Below, one piece after another: positions 1 through 9,227 of a stretch of DNA of 64,000 bases (within the stretch, counting starts at the first letter, position 1; each line of letters starts with the position of its first letter). A program made the position numbers and the translations under genes. This DNA is from Rhodobacter capsulatus (GTDB lineage: Bacteria; Pseudomonadota; Alphaproteobacteria; Rhodobacterales; Rhodobacteraceae). Location of the stretch: NCBI RefSeq assembly GCF_003254295.1, contig NZ_QKZO01000012.1:41158-105157 (forward strand), written 5' to 3'. The notes below the pieces were generated by a model, which saw only the letters and a list, made by a program, of their open reading frames with translations, did no database searches and had not been told where the DNA came from.

Positions 1-421
1 CCGGCCGGGCCTTGCGGATCACCTGTTTCACCGCGCGGTTGGTGCCGACAGGCACGGTCGATTTCGTCACCACGACGGCATAGCCGGTCAGCGCGGCGGC
101 GATTTCCTCGGCCGCGGCCATCACATAGCGCAGATCGGCATGGCCGTCGCCGCGCCGCGTCGGCGTGCCCACCGCGATGAAGACCGCCTCCGCGCCATCG
201 ACCGCCGCCGCCAGATCGCCGGTGAAGGACAGCCGCCCCGCCGCGACGTTCTTGGCCATCAGCGCCTCCAGGCCGGGCTCGTAAATCGGCACCTCGCCCT
301 GCAGCAAACGCTCGATCTTCGCCGGATCCTTGTCGACGCAGACCACGTCATGGCCGAAATCGGAAAAGCAGACCCCGGACACCAAACCGACATACCCGGT
401 GCCGATCATCGCAATCTTCAT
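1..421 (-). CDS. ugd: UDP-glucose 6-dehydrogenase, N-terminal part (cut by window edge)
   Basis: The first 140 residues are visible; the rest lies left of the window. The protein starts MKIAMIGTGYVGLV, with the GxGYVG dinucleotide-binding signature at residues 7-12, and later shows IAVGTPTRRGDG and VTKSTVPVGTN, both typical of the UDP-glucose/GDP-mannose dehydrogenase family. These enzymes oxidise UDP-glucose to UDP-glucuronate with NAD+ in the cytoplasm, supplying acidic sugar for exopolysaccharide or LPS. The exopolysaccharide-linked yjbH/yjbF-like pair at 1098-3979 is near but is not co-transcribed, because the small gene at 736 and two hairpins lie between. The family assignment is firm; UDP-glucose rather than another sugar nucleotide is inferred from overall similarity. 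Confidence 0.9.
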   Translation of the reverse strand, partial: MKIAMIGTGYVGLVSGVCFSDFGHDVVCVDKDPAKIERLLQGEVPIYEPGLEALMAKNVAAGRLSFTGDLAAAVDGAEAVFIAVGTPTRRGDGHADLRYVMAAAEEIAAALTGYAVVVTKSTVPVGTNRAVKQVIRKARP

Positions 422-735
422 CGCAAGCCCTTTCGTCGTGACCCGGCAAAATTCGATGCCCCGCAGCGCGAAGTCAATCCGCCCCTTGTCACGCCGCGGC
501 GAAAGTTTGCAACTGGCCGCAAAACGGCGCCTTTTTGCACCCTTTGCAGAACGCTGCAGGCGCGATGCCGCCGCGCAGCATCCAATCGCCCGCAACAGGG
601 TGCGAAAGTGCAACACTTTGGGGGACCCATATGGAACCGGTCAAGAATTCCCCTTTGCATTTAGCGGCTCATATGCTCTTCTCGCGATGATGCTGCCGGG
701 CTTGGCGGCTCTCTACAGCAATGACGGAGATTGAC
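422..735. other. Intergenic region between divergent ugd and a small secreted protein gene
   Basis: This 314-base stretch separates two divergent genes and must carry both promoters. No ORF in it resembles a protein. A clear ribosome-binding site (ggag, 726-729) lies just before the start at 736. An AT-richer segment around 640-690 is the likeliest promoter area, but I cannot assign -35/-10 boxes with confidence. Confidence 0.4.
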
Positions 736-921
736 ATGAAAAAGATCGCTACCATCGCCCTGGCCCTCGGCCTCTCGGCTTCCACCGCTTTCGCTGGCGG
801 CTACACCGCTCCGGTCGTCGAATCGACCCCGGTCGTCGCCGGCACCTCGTCGTCGAACGCCGGCATCCTGATCCCGGCCCTGCTGCTCGTCGGCGTGGCC
901 GTGGCCGCTTCGTCGAACTGA
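736..921 (+). CDS. Small secreted or membrane-anchored protein, 61 aa
   Basis: The 61-residue product begins MKKIATIALALGLSASTAFA, a textbook Sec signal peptide with a likely cut after AFA. The short mature part is rich in Val, Pro, Ser and Thr and ends with a hydrophobic stretch (ILIPALLLVGVAVAAS) before SSN. The start is set by a ggag ribosome-binding site at 726-729; an upstream in-frame ATG at 721 has none. It stands alone with a strong terminator right after it, so it is a monocistronic small gene, possibly abundantly expressed. Similar tiny secreted proteins occur in Rhodobacteraceae without known function. No function is assigned. Confidence 0.7.
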   Translation: MKKIATIALALGLSASTAFAGGYTAPVVESTPVVAGTSSSNAGILIPALLLVGVAVAASSN

Positions 922-947
922 GTTCGACGATCAGGCTCGCCTGATAC

Positions 948-981
948 GGCCGGGAAGCGCAAGCTTCCCGGCCTTCTTCTT
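948..981 (+). terminator. Rho-independent terminator of the small secreted protein gene
   Basis: A perfect 11-bp stem (948-958 with 963-973, loop gcaa) is followed by ttcttctt. It lies 27 bases after the stop of the 61-residue gene. Confidence 0.85.
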
Positions 982-1044
982 GCGCCGGACAAACCGCGCA
1001 GGCCCGTCCCGGCGCGGCAGGCAGATCAGATGAGACAGACCAGA

Positions 1045-1080
1045 TCAGAAAGGGGCGCCCCGCGGAGCGCCCCTTTCTGA
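1045..1080 (-). terminator. Terminator hairpin of the yjbH-yjbF-like pair
   Basis: A perfect 14-bp inverted repeat (1045-1058 with 1067-1080) with an 8-base loop sits 18 bases after the stop of the minus-strand lipoprotein gene. The downstream side on that strand has no long T tract, but the A/T-ending stem and its position support a terminator. Confidence 0.7.
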
Positions 1081-1097
1081 TGTCGATCGCCAGAGTG

Positions 1098-1787
1098 TCA
1101 GTTGCGCAGGGACTGCAGGGTCAGATAGCCCAGCCGCGGCCCGATCCATTGCCGCGAGGACAGCACCACCCCCGCCCCCGAGACGATATAGCTGTTGTCG
1201 AACTTGAAACCGTAGCCCTCGCAATGCACGGCCACCGGCGTCCCCTCGAAGCGCATCCCGGCGAAATCATAGCCGGTGGGCGCGGCAGTGCCGGTCCGGC
1301 ACGCAAGCGGCAACGGCCGCTCTTTGCCCAGCCCGTCCAGATAACGCAGCTCGATCTTCAGCTCGGTCGTGCGCCGCCCCTGCACCACACCGATCAGCGG
1401 ACCGATATCCGACGACATCAGATCGTTGCCGAAGCCGCGGGTGCCCGCCAGCACGCCGCCGCGGGTGATCACCCCCTGCCCCGAGGGCGAGAGCCAGGTC
1501 CGCATGCCGTTGTTCTCGCCGCGCAGCCCGAAGACCGAGGTGGATTTCGTCGCCTCGAGCGAGACCAGCATCACCGGCCCCGGATTGGCCGCCAGCGCCT
1601 CGCGCGCGATCTGCTGCGGATCGGGGGCGGCGCCTTTCGCTCCGCGATGGACCAGACCGCGCAGCAGCGCCTTCACCTCGGCCGTCGCCTCGCGCCCGGT
1701 TTCCAGCCGGGTCTGATCCGTACCGCAAGCCGCAAGCCCGGCGACGAGCGCCAGCGCGGCCATGACGGCCCGACGCCTGTTCGTCAT
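1098..1787 (-). CDS. YjbF/GfcB-family outer-membrane lipoprotein
   Basis: A 229-residue lipoprotein with an N-terminal signal MTNRRRAVMAALALVAGLAACG and lipobox LAAC at Cys21. The body matches the YjbF/GfcB family of group-4-capsule and exopolysaccharide accessory lipoproteins (for example NNGMRTWLS, DLMSSDIGPLIGVVQGR, WIGPRLGYLTLQSL near the C terminus). The start at 1787 is fixed by an ATGA overlap with the stop of the upstream yjbH-like gene and a ggggga ribosome-binding site; an earlier ATG at 1805 is less likely. In enterobacteria yjbE-F-G-H form an envelope-stress-induced exopolysaccharide operon; here only the F and H equivalents are present. Acidic polysaccharide export or modification is the likely role, by family only. 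Confidence 0.85.
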   Translation of the reverse strand: MTNRRRAVMAALALVAGLAACGTDQTRLETGREATAEVKALLRGLVHRGAKGAAPDPQQIAREALAANPGPVMLVSLEATKSTSVFGLRGENNGMRTWLSPSGQGVITRGGVLAGTRGFGNDLMSSDIGPLIGVVQGRRTTELKIELRYLDGLGKERPLPLACRTGTAAPTGYDFAGMRFEGTPVAVHCEGYGFKFDNSYIVSGAGVVLSSRQWIGPRLGYLTLQSLRN

Positions 1788-3979
1788 CGCCAGAATCTCC
1801 CCCATTCGTTGTAAAGCGAGCCGGTCTGCGCGCCGTGGACGGTGTCGAACAGCCGCCCGTCGATATCCAGCCGCGCGCCGCCATCGCGTTGCAGCGGACG
1901 GATCGTCGTCTTCAGCGTGTTGACCGAGGGCTTGCCGGTGCTCCAGGCGACCGGAATGGTCAGGCGGATGCCCTTGTCGAACGAGCCCTCGCCATATTCC
2001 TCCGAGGACATGTCGGTGATCGTCGCAAAGGCGCCGACCTTCCAGCCGTTCTCGAATTCGCGGTCCAGCTCGATCGTGCCGCCCCAGTCCTGCGCCAGAT
2101 AGCGGCCGACATGCAGTTCGCCGACATAGCCGCGGCCGAAATCGTAATAGGCCGAGACATGGCCGGTGGCGGTGTCATAGTCCTGAAAGCCGAAATGCTG
2201 GTCGAAGTCGCGCTGCTTCACCCAGTTCGCCTCGAGCCCCAGCGCCAGACGGCTGTCGACGGGTTTCCACAGCATCTCGCCGGAAACGCCGCCATACATC
2301 CGTTCCAGATAGCCCACCGTCACCCGCGAGAAGACATTGGGCATCGGCTGGCCGTAATGGCTGACGGTCAGATATTGCAGCGCCAGATCGCCCTCGCGCT
2401 GATACTCGACCAGATCCGAGCGCACATGCTGCACCTCCGAATCCGAGACCCGGGTGGAATTGTCGAGGTTGCCCGCGACCTTCTGCCGGACAAGGCCCGA
2501 CATCACGAACCCCGGCGCCAGTTCGAATTTCGCCGAAAGCTGGGCGCCGAAATCGGCCCGCAGCGGATTGTCGGGATCGAAGATCGAGGCCTCGGCATAG
2601 GGCATCAGCCCCCAGCGAAAGCGCGGGTAAAGATCGGCGGTGCGCACCTGCGCCGGATCATGCGCGTCAGCCGCGGTGATCGTGGTCGAGGGCAGGATAT
2701 CAAGCGCGCGGGTGTTTTCCAGCCGCTCCAGATCGCGGCGATGGAAGGTGACCGAGGAAATCGCCAGACCGCGTTCGACCGAGGTGATGGTGATGGTTTC
2801 GACCGAGGGCGGCAGGGCGCGGGTGGCGGTGCGGGCGGCATGGCCGATCGCCTGCGGCTGCGCGCCATAGGTCATGTTGCGGATGCGCAGCTCGGCCCTT
2901 GTCGCGGAAAGCGACATCGATTCAAGCACCTGCCCGTCCTTTTCCAGCGCCTGCGCCAGCGCGCCCTGAATTGCGGGCTGCGCGGTCGGGTCCTGGCTCC
3001 AGGCGCCCGACCAGCCCAACCGGTCGGCGGACACCGGCGGGCGCGGCTGCACCGGCAGGGGCGCGCGCTCGATGCCGGAGGCGAAGGGCGGCTCCTGCGG
3101 GTTGATCGCGCGGGTGATCTGGAAGCCGAACTTGTCGCCATGCATGTAGAAGAACTGCATGTGGGTGAAGGCGCCAAGCTGGTAATCGGCGCCGATATTG
3201 ACCGAGCTGCGCCGCTCCCAGTCGCCATTGGGCGGGCTGTCGGCGGTTTCCTTTTCATAGGCGTCCGAGGAATATTCCGCCTTCAGCGTCAGCCGGTCGG
3301 TCATCGCCCAGGACAGGCCGAAGAAGGGCGCGACATCGCCGCGGAACCAGTTCTTGCCGTTGAACTGCCCGCCGGTCGAGCCGTAGTCATACTCGGGCCG
3401 CGTTCCCATCGAGGCGATCGAGCCATGCGAGCCAAGCCGCCCCCAGCCCAGACCGCCCGAGACCCGCAGCCGGTCGCCAAAGCTTTTCGTGGCCACGATA
3501 TATTCCGAGGAATAGACCCCGGTGCCGACGAAATCGTTCATCCCCACCGCGACGGCGGGACGATAGCGCCCCTCCTCCAGCATCTGCCAGCGGATGTCGA
3601 AGGAGCGGTCGTAAAGCGCGGTATAGGCGCCGGTTTCCTTGTCGTCGTCGCCCTTGACCGGCATCAGCCCGGGCACGCGCGAATAGCGGAAGGCGCCGAC
3701 CAGCGAGGGGGCGATCTGAAAGGTCAGCGTCGCGCGCGAGGTGCCGTCATCCAGCACCGTCAGACCGATGCCCAATTCGCCATCGGGGAACATCTCGGCC
3801 GAGGGCATGTCGAGCACGCCGGGCATCCCGAAGGTGTTGCGCGTCTTGCCGACCAGCGGATCGGCCTGCACGGGCGCCGCCCCCAGGGCCGCGGCAAGGA
3901 CGACAAGGCTTGTGGCCGACAACCAGCGGCCAAGGCCGGATTTTCCCGGTTGCGTCATGGGCGCAATCGCAGTCTGCAC
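1784..3979 (-). CDS. YjbH/GfcD-family exopolysaccharide outer-membrane protein
   Basis: About 731 residues. After a signal peptide (VVLAAALGAAPVQA) the mature protein begins PLVGKTRNTFGMPGVLDMPSA, the hallmark of YjbH. Repeated aromatic, alternating segments throughout (for example EYIVATKSFGDRLRVSGGLGWGR and the C-terminal half) indicate a large beta-barrel. I chose the GTG at 3979 because gggaga lies five bases upstream; the internal ATG at 3958 has no ribosome-binding site. It is the first gene of a two-gene unit and overlaps the lipoprotein gene by four bases. Recent structural views of YjbH/GfcD propose two barrels with an intervening domain; the length here fits. Function is inferred from family. 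Confidence 0.85.
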   Translation of the reverse strand: MQTAIAPMTQPGKSGLGRWLSATSLVVLAAALGAAPVQADPLVGKTRNTFGMPGVLDMPSAEMFPDGELGIGLTVLDDGTSRATLTFQIAPSLVGAFRYSRVPGLMPVKGDDDKETGAYTALYDRSFDIRWQMLEEGRYRPAVAVGMNDFVGTGVYSSEYIVATKSFGDRLRVSGGLGWGRLGSHGSIASMGTRPEYDYGSTGGQFNGKNWFRGDVAPFFGLSWAMTDRLTLKAEYSSDAYEKETADSPPNGDWERRSSVNIGADYQLGAFTHMQFFYMHGDKFGFQITRAINPQEPPFASGIERAPLPVQPRPPVSADRLGWSGAWSQDPTAQPAIQGALAQALEKDGQVLESMSLSATRAELRIRNMTYGAQPQAIGHAARTATRALPPSVETITITSVERGLAISSVTFHRRDLERLENTRALDILPSTTITAADAHDPAQVRTADLYPRFRWGLMPYAEASIFDPDNPLRADFGAQLSAKFELAPGFVMSGLVRQKVAGNLDNSTRVSDSEVQHVRSDLVEYQREGDLALQYLTVSHYGQPMPNVFSRVTVGYLERMYGGVSGEMLWKPVDSRLALGLEANWVKQRDFDQHFGFQDYDTATGHVSAYYDFGRGYVGELHVGRYLAQDWGGTIELDREFENGWKVGAFATITDMSSEEYGEGSFDKGIRLTIPVAWSTGKPSVNTLKTTIRPLQRDGGARLDIDGRLFDTVHGAQTGSLYNEWGRFWR

Positions 3980-4147
3980 GAGGATCTCCCAAATCTTTTC
4001 CCCGTTATACCCGTTTTCCGTTTCGAGACGAGAGCGAAACGCAGCGATTGTGGCAGGAATGTGGGGGAATGGCAGGAAAGCCGCAACCTGTGGGGGATGC
4101 CGCCAAGGGTGGTGGCCCGGCGGCATCGAAGCCGCCGGGCGCCGCGC

Positions 4148-5302
4148 TTACATGCAGGCGTCGAACAGCGCGCGGGTGTTTTCGCGCGTCATTTCGATCG
4201 GGTTGCCGCCGCAGGAGGGATCTTCCAGCGCCATCTCGGTCAGCATCGCCAGATCTTCCGGCTTCACGCCCATTTTCGTCAGCGTTTCCGGGATCTTGAG
4301 CTCCGCATTCAGGGCCACGACCGCGGCGCGGAAACCGTCAAAGCCGCCCGGAATGCCGATATAGGCGGCGGCTTTCTCGATCCGTTCCTCGATGGCGGCG
4401 CGGTTGTAATCGAGCACCATCGGCATCACGCAGGCATTCGTCGTGCCGTGATGGGTGCCGTAAACCGCGCCCACGGGGTGCGACAGCGAATGGATCGCGC
4501 CAAGGCCTTTCTGGAAGGCCACGGCGCCCATCGCGGCGGCCGACATCATATGGGCGCGGGCCTCGATGTCCTGCGGGGTCTTGTAGACCCTGGGCAGGTT
4601 CTCGAAGACAAGCCGCATCCCTTCGAGCGCGATGCCCTGCGACATCGGATGATAGAAGGGCGAGCAGTAGGCCTCAAGGCAATGCGCCAGCGCATCCATG
4701 CCGGTCCCCGCGGTGATGAAGGCGGGCATGCCCACCGTCAATTCCGGGTCGCAGATGGTGACCGCGGGCATCAGTTTCGGGTGGAAGATGATCTTCTTCT
4801 TGTGGGTGACGGAATTCGTCAGCACGCCGGCGCGGCCCACTTCCGACCCCGTCCCCGCCGTCGTCGGCACGGCGACGATGGGGGCGATCTTCGTGGCATC
4901 CGCCCGGGTGTACCAGTCGTCCACATCCTCCAGATCCCAGACCGAAAGGTCGGCGCGCTGATCGGCCATCAGCGCGATCATCTTGCCCAGATCCAAGGCC
5001 GAGCCGCCGCCGAAACAGATCACCCCGTCATGGCCGCCCGCCTTGTAGACGGCGATGCCCGCGGCCATGTTGCCCTCGTTCGGGTTCGGATCGACCTCCG
5101 AGAACACCGCCCGGCCAAGCCCGCCCTTGTCCATCACATCCAGCGCCTGCGCGGTGATCGGCAGGCTGGCCAGCGCCTTGTCGGTGACCAGCAGCGGCTT
5201 GGTGATGCCCACCGCCTTGCAATGATCGGCCAGCTCCGCGATCCGGCCGCAGCCGAATTTGATCGGCGTCGGGTAGTTCCAGTTTCTGTTCGGAACGCTC
5301 AT
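4148..5302 (-). CDS. Iron-containing (group III) alcohol dehydrogenase
   Basis: A 384-residue Fe-ADH. The N-terminal Rossmann-like domain has CFGGGSALDLGKMIALM for NAD(P), then VPTTAGTGSEV. The metal site is seen in MDALAHCLEAYCSP and in IHSLSHPVGAVYGTHHG, which provide the family's Asp/His ligands. It reversibly oxidises a primary or secondary alcohol to the carbonyl; substrate unknown. The ATG at 5302 overlaps the TGA of the aldehyde dehydrogenase gene (ATGA), so translation is coupled. It is the last gene of the TRAP-ligase-dehydrogenase operon, suggesting it handles an alcohol that the neighbouring aldehyde dehydrogenase then completes, or the reverse. Confidence 0.93.
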   Translation of the reverse strand: MSVPNRNWNYPTPIKFGCGRIAELADHCKAVGITKPLLVTDKALASLPITAQALDVMDKGGLGRAVFSEVDPNPNEGNMAAGIAVYKAGGHDGVICFGGGSALDLGKMIALMADQRADLSVWDLEDVDDWYTRADATKIAPIVAVPTTAGTGSEVGRAGVLTNSVTHKKKIIFHPKLMPAVTICDPELTVGMPAFITAGTGMDALAHCLEAYCSPFYHPMSQGIALEGMRLVFENLPRVYKTPQDIEARAHMMSAAAMGAVAFQKGLGAIHSLSHPVGAVYGTHHGTTNACVMPMVLDYNRAAIEERIEKAAAYIGIPGGFDGFRAAVVALNAELKIPETLTKMGVKPEDLAMLTEMALEDPSCGGNPIEMTRENTRALFDACM

Positions 5303-6687
5303 TTCGTCACCTTCTTCAGATGGTAGGATTTCGGCCGCGTGACCGAATGATAGCCAAGGGCCGAGAGTGCCGCGCCGCGGCCGGTGTCCTTGCAGCCGGT
5401 CCAGCACAAAGCCGGGTCCAGATAGTCGCAGCGGTTCAGGAAGACGGTGCCGGTCTCGATCCGCGCGCCGATGGCGGCGGCGCGCTCCACATCCTGCGTC
5501 CAGAGCGAGCAGGTCAGACCGTAGGGGCTGTCATTCATCGCGGCGATGGCTTCTTCGTCATTCGCGACGGGCATGATGCCGACGACCGGGCCGAAGCTTT
5601 CCTCGCGCATCACCCGCATTTCGTGGTTCACATTGACCAGGATCTGCGGGGCCAGATAGGCGCCGCCGTCATCTTCCGGAAACAGCGCCGGGTCGATCAG
5701 CGCCGTCGCCCCCTCGGCGATGGCCTCGGCCACCTGCTCTCGCACCACATGGGCAAAGCGCTTGTGCGCCATCGGGCCAAGCGTCGTCGCCTGATCGAAA
5801 GGATTGCCCAGTTTCAAGGCCTTGACCCAGGCCACCGCCTTTTGGACGAAAGCATCGTAAAGGCTTTCATGCACATAGATCCGCTCGATGCCGCAGCAGC
5901 ATTGCCCGGCGTTGAACATCGCGCCGTCCATCAGGCTGTCCACGGCGGCGTCCAGATCGACGTCGTCCATCACATAGCCCGGGTCCTTGCCGCCGAGTTC
6001 CAGCCCAAGCCCGGTAAAGGTGCCCGCCGCCGCCCGTTCGATCGCAGCCCCGCCGCCCACCGAGCCGGTGAAGTTGACGAAGTTGAAGGCGCGGTTTCGC
6101 AGCAGCTCCTCGGTCACGTCATGGGTGAGGTAAACGTTCTGGAACACGTCCTCGGGCACGCCCGCCTCGGTGAAGGCCTCGACCAGACGCTCGCCCACCA
6201 GCATGGTTTGCGTGGCGTGTTTCAAAACGACCGTGTTGCCCGCGATCAGCGCCGGAACCAGCGTGTTGATCGTGGTCAGATAGGGATAGTTCCACGGCGC
6301 GATGATGAAGACGACGCCCACGGGCTCGCGCGCAAGGCTGCGGCGGAAGCGGTCACTGTCCTCGACCACGGTGGGCGCAAGGGTCTTTCCCGCGATCTCG
6401 GCCATGTAATTGGTGCGCTCGTTCACGCCGCCGAATTCGCCGCCAAAACGCGTCGGGCGGCCCATCTGCCAGGCCAGCTCCTCGACCACGCGGTCCTTCA
6501 TGTCATTGAGCCGCGCCACCCCGGCCTTGACCAGCGCGATGCGGTCTTCAAGCGGACGCGCCGCCCAATCGGCCTGCGCCGCCCGGGCGCGCGCGGCAAC
6601 CGCCTCGGCTTCGGAGAGCGTCAGCGCCGGGCGCTCCGCATAGACCCGCCCATCCACCGGCGAGATACATTGGATCATCTTCGTCAT
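5299..6687 (-). CDS. NAD(P)-dependent aldehyde dehydrogenase
   Basis: A 462-residue member of the ALDH superfamily. Visible landmarks are APWNYPYL (cofactor domain), FTGSVGGG, the general-base Glu in LELGGKDPG (Glu230) and the nucleophile in GQCCCGIERIYV (about Cys264). It oxidises an aldehyde to the acid. The start at 6687 has an aaggaagg ribosome-binding site five bases upstream. It sits between a glutamine-synthetase-like ligase and an alcohol dehydrogenase. In gamma-glutamylated amine pathways such as the Puu route, an ALDH oxidises gamma-glutamyl-aminoaldehydes; that role is possible but not shown. Confidence 0.93.
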   Translation of the reverse strand: MTKMIQCISPVDGRVYAERPALTLSEAEAVAARARAAQADWAARPLEDRIALVKAGVARLNDMKDRVVEELAWQMGRPTRFGGEFGGVNERTNYMAEIAGKTLAPTVVEDSDRFRRSLAREPVGVVFIIAPWNYPYLTTINTLVPALIAGNTVVLKHATQTMLVGERLVEAFTEAGVPEDVFQNVYLTHDVTEELLRNRAFNFVNFTGSVGGGAAIERAAAGTFTGLGLELGGKDPGYVMDDVDLDAAVDSLMDGAMFNAGQCCCGIERIYVHESLYDAFVQKAVAWVKALKLGNPFDQATTLGPMAHKRFAHVVREQVAEAIAEGATALIDPALFPEDDGGAYLAPQILVNVNHEMRVMREESFGPVVGIMPVANDEEAIAAMNDSPYGLTCSLWTQDVERAAAIGARIETGTVFLNRCDYLDPALCWTGCKDTGRGAALSALGYHSVTRPKSYHLKKVTK

Positions 6688-6727
6688 GTCGACCTTCCTT
6701 TGGGGCGCCGTCGCCCCCGTGAACCCG

Positions 6728-8092
6728 TTACGCCCGCTCAAACCCGCGGTGCCGTTCCCAATCGGTCACGACGCGCAGGCTTTCCTCGATCTCCCAGCGC
6801 GCGGCGTGATAATAATGCTCCACCACATCTGCCCCCAGCGCCTGCGCGAGGAAAGCGGAATCCTTCAGCGCCTCGGCCGCCTCGATCAGCGAGCGTGGCA
6901 CCCCGGGCGCGGCCTCGGACTGATACAGATCGCCATTCACCGGCTGGCCCGGGTCCAGCATCTGTTCGATCCCCTCCAGCCCCGCCGCCAGAAGCGCCGC
7001 GCAGGCCAGATAGGGGTTCAGATCGGCGCCGCCGATGCGGCATTCGACGCGGACGGATTTGGTGTTCTCGCCGCAGATCCGATAGCCCGCGGTGCGGTTG
7101 TCCAGCGACCAGACCGCCTTTGTCGGCGCGAACATGCCGACGCAGAAGCGCTTGTAACTGTTGACATAGGGCGCCAGAAAGACCGAAATCTCGCGCGAGA
7201 ACGCCAGCTGCCCGGCCAGGAAATGCCGCATCACCGCGCTCATCCCATGCTCGGCCGCCGGGTCGTGAAAGGCGTTCTTCCCGTCTTTCCAGAGCGACTG
7301 GTGAATGTGGCTTGATGACCCCGCCTTGCGGTGATCGTATTTCGCCATGAAGGTGACGCTGGCGCCGTGTTGTTGCGCGATTTCCTTCACCCCAAGCTTG
7401 ATCAGCGCATGCATGTCGGCGGTATCAAGCGCGTCGGAATATCTCGCATTGATCTCTTCCTGACCGGCCTCGGCCTCGCCCTTCGAGCATTCGATGGGGA
7501 TCCCCGCGCCGTAAAGCTTGTTGCGGATGTCGCGCATGATCCGCTCGTCACGCGCCGAGCCCATCAGGTTGTAATCGACATTATACCGCGCCATCGGGGT
7601 GGGCAGCGGATAACCGGCATCGAACAGCGCCGGGAAGCTTTCCTCGAACAGGAAGAATTCCAGTTCGGTCGCCATCATCACGTCAAAGCCCATGGCTTTC
7701 GCCCGCTCGATCTGCCGCTTCAAGACCGTGCGCGGCGCATGGGCGACCGGCGCATGGGTGTGATGGTCAAGCACATCGCACATCACCAGGGCCGTGCCCG
7801 GGGCCCAGGGAATGGTGCGCAGGGTCGCCATGTCGGGCTTCATCACATAGTCGCCATAGCCGCGCGACCAGCTTGACGCCTTGTAGCCCGGCACGGTGAT
7901 CATCTCCATGTCGGTGGCCAGCAGATAGTTGCAGCAATGCGTTTCCTCATGCGCGCTTTCGAGGAAATGCGCGGCATGAAAGCGCTTGCCCTGCAATCGG
8001 CCCTGCATGTCGCAGATGCAGGTGATGACGGTGTCGATCTCGCCGCTGGCAACGGCCTTCTTCAGCGCGGCAAAGGTCAGGTTTGCGGGCAT
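6728..8092 (-). CDS. Glutamine-synthetase-family ligase (PuuA/IpuC-like, gamma-glutamyl-amine ligase candidate)
   Basis: A 454-residue protein with the two glutamine synthetase domains: a beta-grasp N-terminal part (about 10-105) and the catalytic barrel, with ELEFFLFEES, SKGEAEAGQEEI, KYDHRKAGSSSHIHQSLW, NSYKRFC and NRTAGYRIC. It is too divergent for housekeeping GlnA and lacks its adenylylation-loop context. Such proteins join glutamate to amines (polyamines, isopropylamine, ethanolamine) with ATP. The start at 8092 has a strong gaggagg site. Its operon partners (TRAP transporter upstream, aldehyde and alcohol dehydrogenases downstream) point to catabolism of an imported amine or amino-alcohol. 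The exact amine is not readable from sequence. Confidence 0.85.
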   Translation of the reverse strand: MPANLTFAALKKAVASGEIDTVITCICDMQGRLQGKRFHAAHFLESAHEETHCCNYLLATDMEMITVPGYKASSWSRGYGDYVMKPDMATLRTIPWAPGTALVMCDVLDHHTHAPVAHAPRTVLKRQIERAKAMGFDVMMATELEFFLFEESFPALFDAGYPLPTPMARYNVDYNLMGSARDERIMRDIRNKLYGAGIPIECSKGEAEAGQEEINARYSDALDTADMHALIKLGVKEIAQQHGASVTFMAKYDHRKAGSSSHIHQSLWKDGKNAFHDPAAEHGMSAVMRHFLAGQLAFSREISVFLAPYVNSYKRFCVGMFAPTKAVWSLDNRTAGYRICGENTKSVRVECRIGGADLNPYLACAALLAAGLEGIEQMLDPGQPVNGDLYQSEAAPGVPRSLIEAAEALKDSAFLAQALGADVVEHYYHAARWEIEESLRVVTDWERHRGFERA

Positions 8093-8145
8093 CTCTCTCT
8101 CCTCCTCGGGCGGGGAAAGGCCGGGGCTGCCCCCGGCCCCACCGA

Positions 8146-9180
8146 TCAGTAGCGATAGGGCACGCCGGCCTTGACCATCGTGTCGTTGTATTTCTTGATG
8201 ATCTCGACCACCTTCGCCTTGAGCGGGCTTTCCGCGGCGATCTCGTCCCAGAACCTCTGCGCGGCCTCCTCGATTTTCGCGTAATCCTCGGGCGGAAGCG
8301 AGGTCAGCGTCATGTCGGCGCCCTCGACGCGCAGCTTGGCTTCGCCCGCCCAGTACCACCATTGGCGGCGGTAATGCGACTGGTCGAAACAGGTCTGCAT
8401 CAGCTGTTGCAGATGCGCAGGCAGGGCATTCCAGCGCTCCATATTGGCGAAGAAATGCCCGATCCAGGCGCCCGAGATGTTGTTGGTCAGGAAATAGGGC
8501 GCGACCTTCGACCAGCCCGCGGTGTAATCCTCGGTGATGCCCGACCAGGCCAGACCGTCAAGCTCGCCCGTTTGCAGCGCCACCTCGACATCCTCCCAGG
8601 GCAGCGTGACCGGGATGACGCCGAATTGCGCCAAAAACCGCCCCGCCGTCGGGAAGGTGAAGACGCGCTTGCCCTTGAGATCTTCGAGCGACTTGATCGG
8701 CTCCTTCATGTTGAAGTTGCACGGATCCCAGGACCCCGCCGAGATATGCTTGATGCCGACCTTGGCGTATTCTTCCTTCCAGATCTGATCGAGGCCCCAT
8801 TCGTTGAAGAGCGCAGGCACATCGAGCGAATAGCGCAGCGCGAGCGGGAAATAGCCGCCAAATACCGTCACCTCGGTCGGGCTGGCCATGCTGTCATCAT
8901 CCGATTGCACCGCATCGATGGTGCCGTTCTGCATCGCGCGGAACAGCTCGCCCGTCGGCACCAGCTGGTCCGAGGTGTAAAGCTCGATCTCCATCTGGCC
9001 GTTCGCAATGGTGTTGAAGGCGTCAATCGCCGGTTTCACCACCTGCTCGGCCAGCACCGTGCCGGCATAGGTCTGCAACCGCCACTTGATCGGCGCCGAT
9101 TGCGCCAGCGCCGGGGTCGCAAGACCCGCCGCAACACCCGCCGCGCCGGTGGTGAGGAAGGTCCGTCTGGTCGTCGTCAT
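8146..9180 (-). CDS. TRAP transporter substrate-binding protein (DctP family)
   Basis: A 344-residue periplasmic protein with a twin-arginine type leader (MTTTRRTFLTTGAAG, cut near ATPALAQ). The body carries DctP features (LRYSLDVPALFNEWG, DLKGKRVFTFPTAGRFL, WSGITEDYTAGW) and resembles the mannitol/chloroaromatic-annotated TRAP subgroup, which in practice binds varied carboxylates. The start at 9180 has an aaggag site. It lies between the permease gene dctM and the ligase gene. In many TRAP operons P precedes Q and M; here the order of transcription is Q, M, P. The ligand is unknown. Confidence 0.93.
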   Translation of the reverse strand: MTTTRRTFLTTGAAGVAAGLATPALAQSAPIKWRLQTYAGTVLAEQVVKPAIDAFNTIANGQMEIELYTSDQLVPTGELFRAMQNGTIDAVQSDDDSMASPTEVTVFGGYFPLALRYSLDVPALFNEWGLDQIWKEEYAKVGIKHISAGSWDPCNFNMKEPIKSLEDLKGKRVFTFPTAGRFLAQFGVIPVTLPWEDVEVALQTGELDGLAWSGITEDYTAGWSKVAPYFLTNNISGAWIGHFFANMERWNALPAHLQQLMQTCFDQSHYRRQWWYWAGEAKLRVEGADMTLTSLPPEDYAKIEEAAQRFWDEIAAESPLKAKVVEIIKKYNDTMVKAGVPYRY

Positions 9181-9227
9181 CTCTCTACTCCTTGTCGGTT
9201 GATGCCCCATTTTCGGGGTCGTTCGTG

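Noticed and set aside
1835..5326. Very long plus-strand open frame (1163 codons) opposite the yjbH-like, alcohol dehydrogenase and flanking genes
   Set aside because: It is Arg/His/Gly-rich, lacks domains, and is the mirror of well-recognised minus-strand genes; a normal artefact of high GC.
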